14,243 bases of DNA from Anaerolineaceae bacterium. GTDB lineage: Bacteria > Chloroflexota > Anaerolineae > Anaerolineales > Anaerolineaceae. The stretch spans positions 1 through 14,243 of the forward strand of contig WOZA01000120.1 of NCBI GenBank assembly GCA_011620505.1, in the 5' to 3' direction. Shown here piece after piece: positions 12,334 to 14,243 of the stretch. Both the position numbers and the translations under genes were made by a program. Within the stretch, counting starts at the first letter, position 1, and every line of letters begins with the position of its first letter. The notes under the pieces are model-generated. The model was not told where the DNA came from and did not search any database. It worked only from the letters and a program-made list of their open reading frames with translations.

Positions 12334-14243
12334 TTTGCACCTGCCAGCCGCGTAATGGTAAGGCGTCGAGCAAAGGCCGCGGATTTGGGCCGCGCAGGAT
12401 GATCTGCCAGCGGAATTGGCCGGCTACCTTACGGTAATAGGCTGGCACCGGACCTATAAAACTAGTTTGGCGCATCTCCCGGGCAGAAATCTCAGCCCTT
12501 AGCAAGTCAGCCATGGTCCGTGCCTGGCTTTCCGCCTTGGATTCGATTGAGTGACGGTATTCCAGCCGAATCAAGCGGGAGTAAGGGGGATAGTTCAGAG
12601 CCTTGCGCAGTTCGAGTTCCTGCAGGTAAAAACCCTCAAAATCATGCCGTGATGCCGCCTGGATCACGTAATTTTCAGGCTGATAGGTTTGCAGAACCAC
12701 CTGCCCGCCCAGTGGGCTCCTGCCGGCCCGGCCAGCAACCTGCGTGAGCACCTGGAAGCTGCGCTCTGCAGCGCGATAATCTGGCAGATTCAAGCCGACC
12801 TCCGCCAGCACAATCCCGACCAGCGTCACCAACGGCAAATCCAGCCCTTTGGCGAGCATCTGTGTCCCGATCAGGACGTCGGCCCGGTGAGCGCTGAAAT
12901 GCGAGAGGATCAGTTCGTGCTCACCCTTGTGGCGGGTGGTGTCAGTATCCCAGCGCAGAAGGCGTGCACCAGGGAATTCTTTCTGCACCACTTCTTCGAG
13001 GCGTTCGGTTCCCAATCCCAGCTGTCGGATTTGGGTGCTGCCGCACTCCGGGCATTTCCTGGGCATCTGGCGGGTGTAACCACACAAATGACAGATCAAG
13101 CTCTGCTTGGATCCGTGATACACCAGTGGTTGGTCGTCCCTTGGGCAGCGCAGCGTATAGCCGCATTGACGGCAAAAGACGTAGGTTGCTTTACCGCGCC
13201 GATTCAGGAACAGGATTGCCTGCTGCCCAGCCTCCAGGGTCAGGGCAAGCTTGTCACGCAGCGTTTTGGAGAGCACGCTGCTATTGCCAGCGCGAAGCTC
13301 CGCGCGCATATCCACCACGGTCACTTTCGGCAGCTCCAACGTGAGCAATTCCTCTGGCTTGCCTGGCTGTGCCGTTTCACCGCGATGTGCCAGAATGCGA
13401 TTTGGCAGGCTCAGCAGTTTTATGTCTCCGCGGCGGGCGCTGAAGTACTGGGTTATGCGAGGGGTGGCACTCCCGAGGATTAAATTAGCGCCGCTCAGCT
13501 TCGCCAGGCTTTCAGCCGTTTCCACGGCGTGGTAGAACGGCTCACGCTCGGTTTCATCATAGGAGTCATGGTCGCATTCATCAATAGCAATCATTCCAAG
13601 TTTTGGCAGGGGCACAAACAGCGCGCTGCGCGAGCCGACAATCAGCTTAAGTTCCCCGCTGCGAGCTCTGCGCCAGGTGTCGTAGCGTTCGCCGTCCGAG
13701 AGCTTGGAATGATAGAGACCGACCTGGTTGGGAAAGCGCGCCATGAAACGCCGCACTGTTTGGGGCGTCATGGCAATTTCCGGCACCATCATCAGCACCT
13801 GCCGCCCCTGCGCCAGCATTTCTGCTGCCGCCCGCAGGTAAATTTCGGTCTTGCCCGAGCCGGTTACGCCGTGCAGCAGGTAAGGTTTTTGGTCAGCCTG
13901 CCCCAAGCCCGGCTGGATCTGCTGCCAGACCTTTTCCTGGTCAGACGTAAGCGTTGGAATGACATCCGGCTTGACCTGGATCTCCTCCAAGGGGTCGCGC
14001 CAGACCTCAGTCTCGTTGAAGTGCAGCAAGCCAGCTTGGGCGAGGAACTTTAAATCGGCATAGCCAGCACCGGTTTCGGCATAAATCCACGAGAAATCAA
14101 TCGGAAAGGCTTCCTTTGTCAGTAAATCCAGTATTTTTTTTCGCCTCTGTTGGGTGGATTCACTTCGCCCAAGTTGCTCGGGGGTGATGGCTTCAATGGC
14201 AGCAGGAGGTACGGAAAGGGCTGCGGTGCGCAGCGTCTTTGGC
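12311..14243 (-). CDS. priA: Primosomal protein N' (PriA helicase), N-terminus outside the window
   Basis: Replication-restart helicase that recognises abandoned forks and reloads the replicative helicase. About 643 residues are visible; the frame is open to the right edge, so the N-terminal DNA-binding domain is cut off. In order: a winged-helix-like region (KKILDLLTKEAFPIDF, coded near 14090-14137), Walker A GVTGSGKT (13847-13870), box II DECD (13571-13582), GSATPR, a cysteine-rich zinc region (about 13050-13195), then helicase C-domain motifs GLGTERLEE, GTQMLAKGLD, PDYRAAER and QVAGRAGRS, and the C-terminal domain. Two departures from the usual family: box II is normally DEEH, and the zinc region has CPRD where CxxC is expected. 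In E. coli PriA eight cysteines bind two zinc ions; here one is Asp. Every other motif looks intact, so I regard it as functional. Confidence 0.95.
   Translation of the reverse strand, partial: PKTLRTAALSVPPAAIEAITPEQLGRSESTQQRRKKILDLLTKEAFPIDFSWIYAETGAGYADLKFLAQAGLLHFNETEVWRDPLEEIQVKPDVIPTLTSDQEKVWQQIQPGLGQADQKPYLLHGVTGSGKTEIYLRAAAEMLAQGRQVLMMVPEIAMTPQTVRRFMARFPNQVGLYHSKLSDGERYDTWRRARSGELKLIVGSRSALFVPLPKLGMIAIDECDHDSYDETEREPFYHAVETAESLAKLSGANLILGSATPRITQYFSARRGDIKLLSLPNRILAHRGETAQPGKPEELLTLELPKVTVVDMRAELRAGNSSVLSKTLRDKLALTLEAGQQAILFLNRRGKATYVFCRQCGYTLRCPRDDQPLVYHGSKQSLICHLCGYTRQMPRKCPECGSTQIRQLGLGTERLEEVVQKEFPGARLLRWDTDTTRHKGEHELILSHFSAHRADVLIGTQMLAKGLDLPLVTLVGIVLAEVGLNLPDYRAAERSFQVLTQVAGRAGRSPLGGQVVLQTYQPENYVIQAASRHDFEGFYLQELELRKALNYPPYSRLIRLEYRHSIESKAESQARTMADLLRAEISAREMRQTSFIGPVPAYYRKVAGQFRWQIILRGPNPRPLLDALPLRGWQVQIDPSDLL

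Noticed and set aside
12689..13483. Long plus-strand frame opposite priA
   Set aside because: An antisense shadow: priA in the opposite strand has complete helicase motifs, and this frame has low-complexity, unrecognisable sequence.
14027..14029. Apparent start of priA inside the window
   Set aside because: The codon is TTG read as an internal leucine; the frame stays open to the right edge with PriA-like sequence, so the gene is truncated by the window.

Overview
The window looks like chromosomal DNA of a bacterium, most likely of the Chloroflexota (Anaerolineae-like). That assignment is an inference from three things: archaeal-type NurA, HerA and Rad50 proteins in an otherwise bacterial setting, the style of the intergenic palindromes, and ordinary bacterial housekeeping neighbours. 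There is no rRNA, tRNA, CRISPR array, recognisable transposase or phage gene.

Layout. Positions 1-441 contain no convincing gene but several small palindromes of at least two families, ending in a good sigma70-type promoter (372-400). This promoter reads into a 25-residue CxxC mini-protein (442-519) and then an unrecognised membrane-anchored protein (527-1333). A hairpin terminator separates these from a convergent phosphoglucomutase gene (pgm, 1448-3091, minus). A long symmetric hairpin follows, then a SIMPL-domain (DUF541) lipoprotein gene (3302-4060, minus).

Divergent from the lipoprotein gene is the centrepiece, a tightly packed four-gene plus-strand operon from 4177 to 10249. It encodes NurA nuclease, a 202-residue protein that I read as a stand-alone HAS-barrel protein, a HerA hexameric DNA translocase, and Rad50/SbcC with a zinc hook. 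Genes overlap or are separated by only 7 bp. This is the archaeal DNA-end-resection toolkit (HerA-NurA-Mre11-Rad50), but no Mre11 gene is present and the small HAS-like protein sits between the nuclease and the motor.

On the minus strand, converging on rad50, come an MFS transporter (10288-11727) and, 13 bp upstream of it, a purine-type phosphoribosyltransferase (11741-12256). They are probably a salvage/uptake pair with their own promoter. Upstream of these is priA (12311 to the window edge), the replication-restart helicase, truncated at its N-terminus by the window. Its helicase box II reads DECD and one zinc-site cysteine is replaced by aspartate.

Taken together, the right-hand two thirds is rich in DNA-break and replication-fork repair functions (NurA/HerA/Rad50, PriA). 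The left third is envelope and carbohydrate housekeeping with a repeat-rich, less GC-rich edge.
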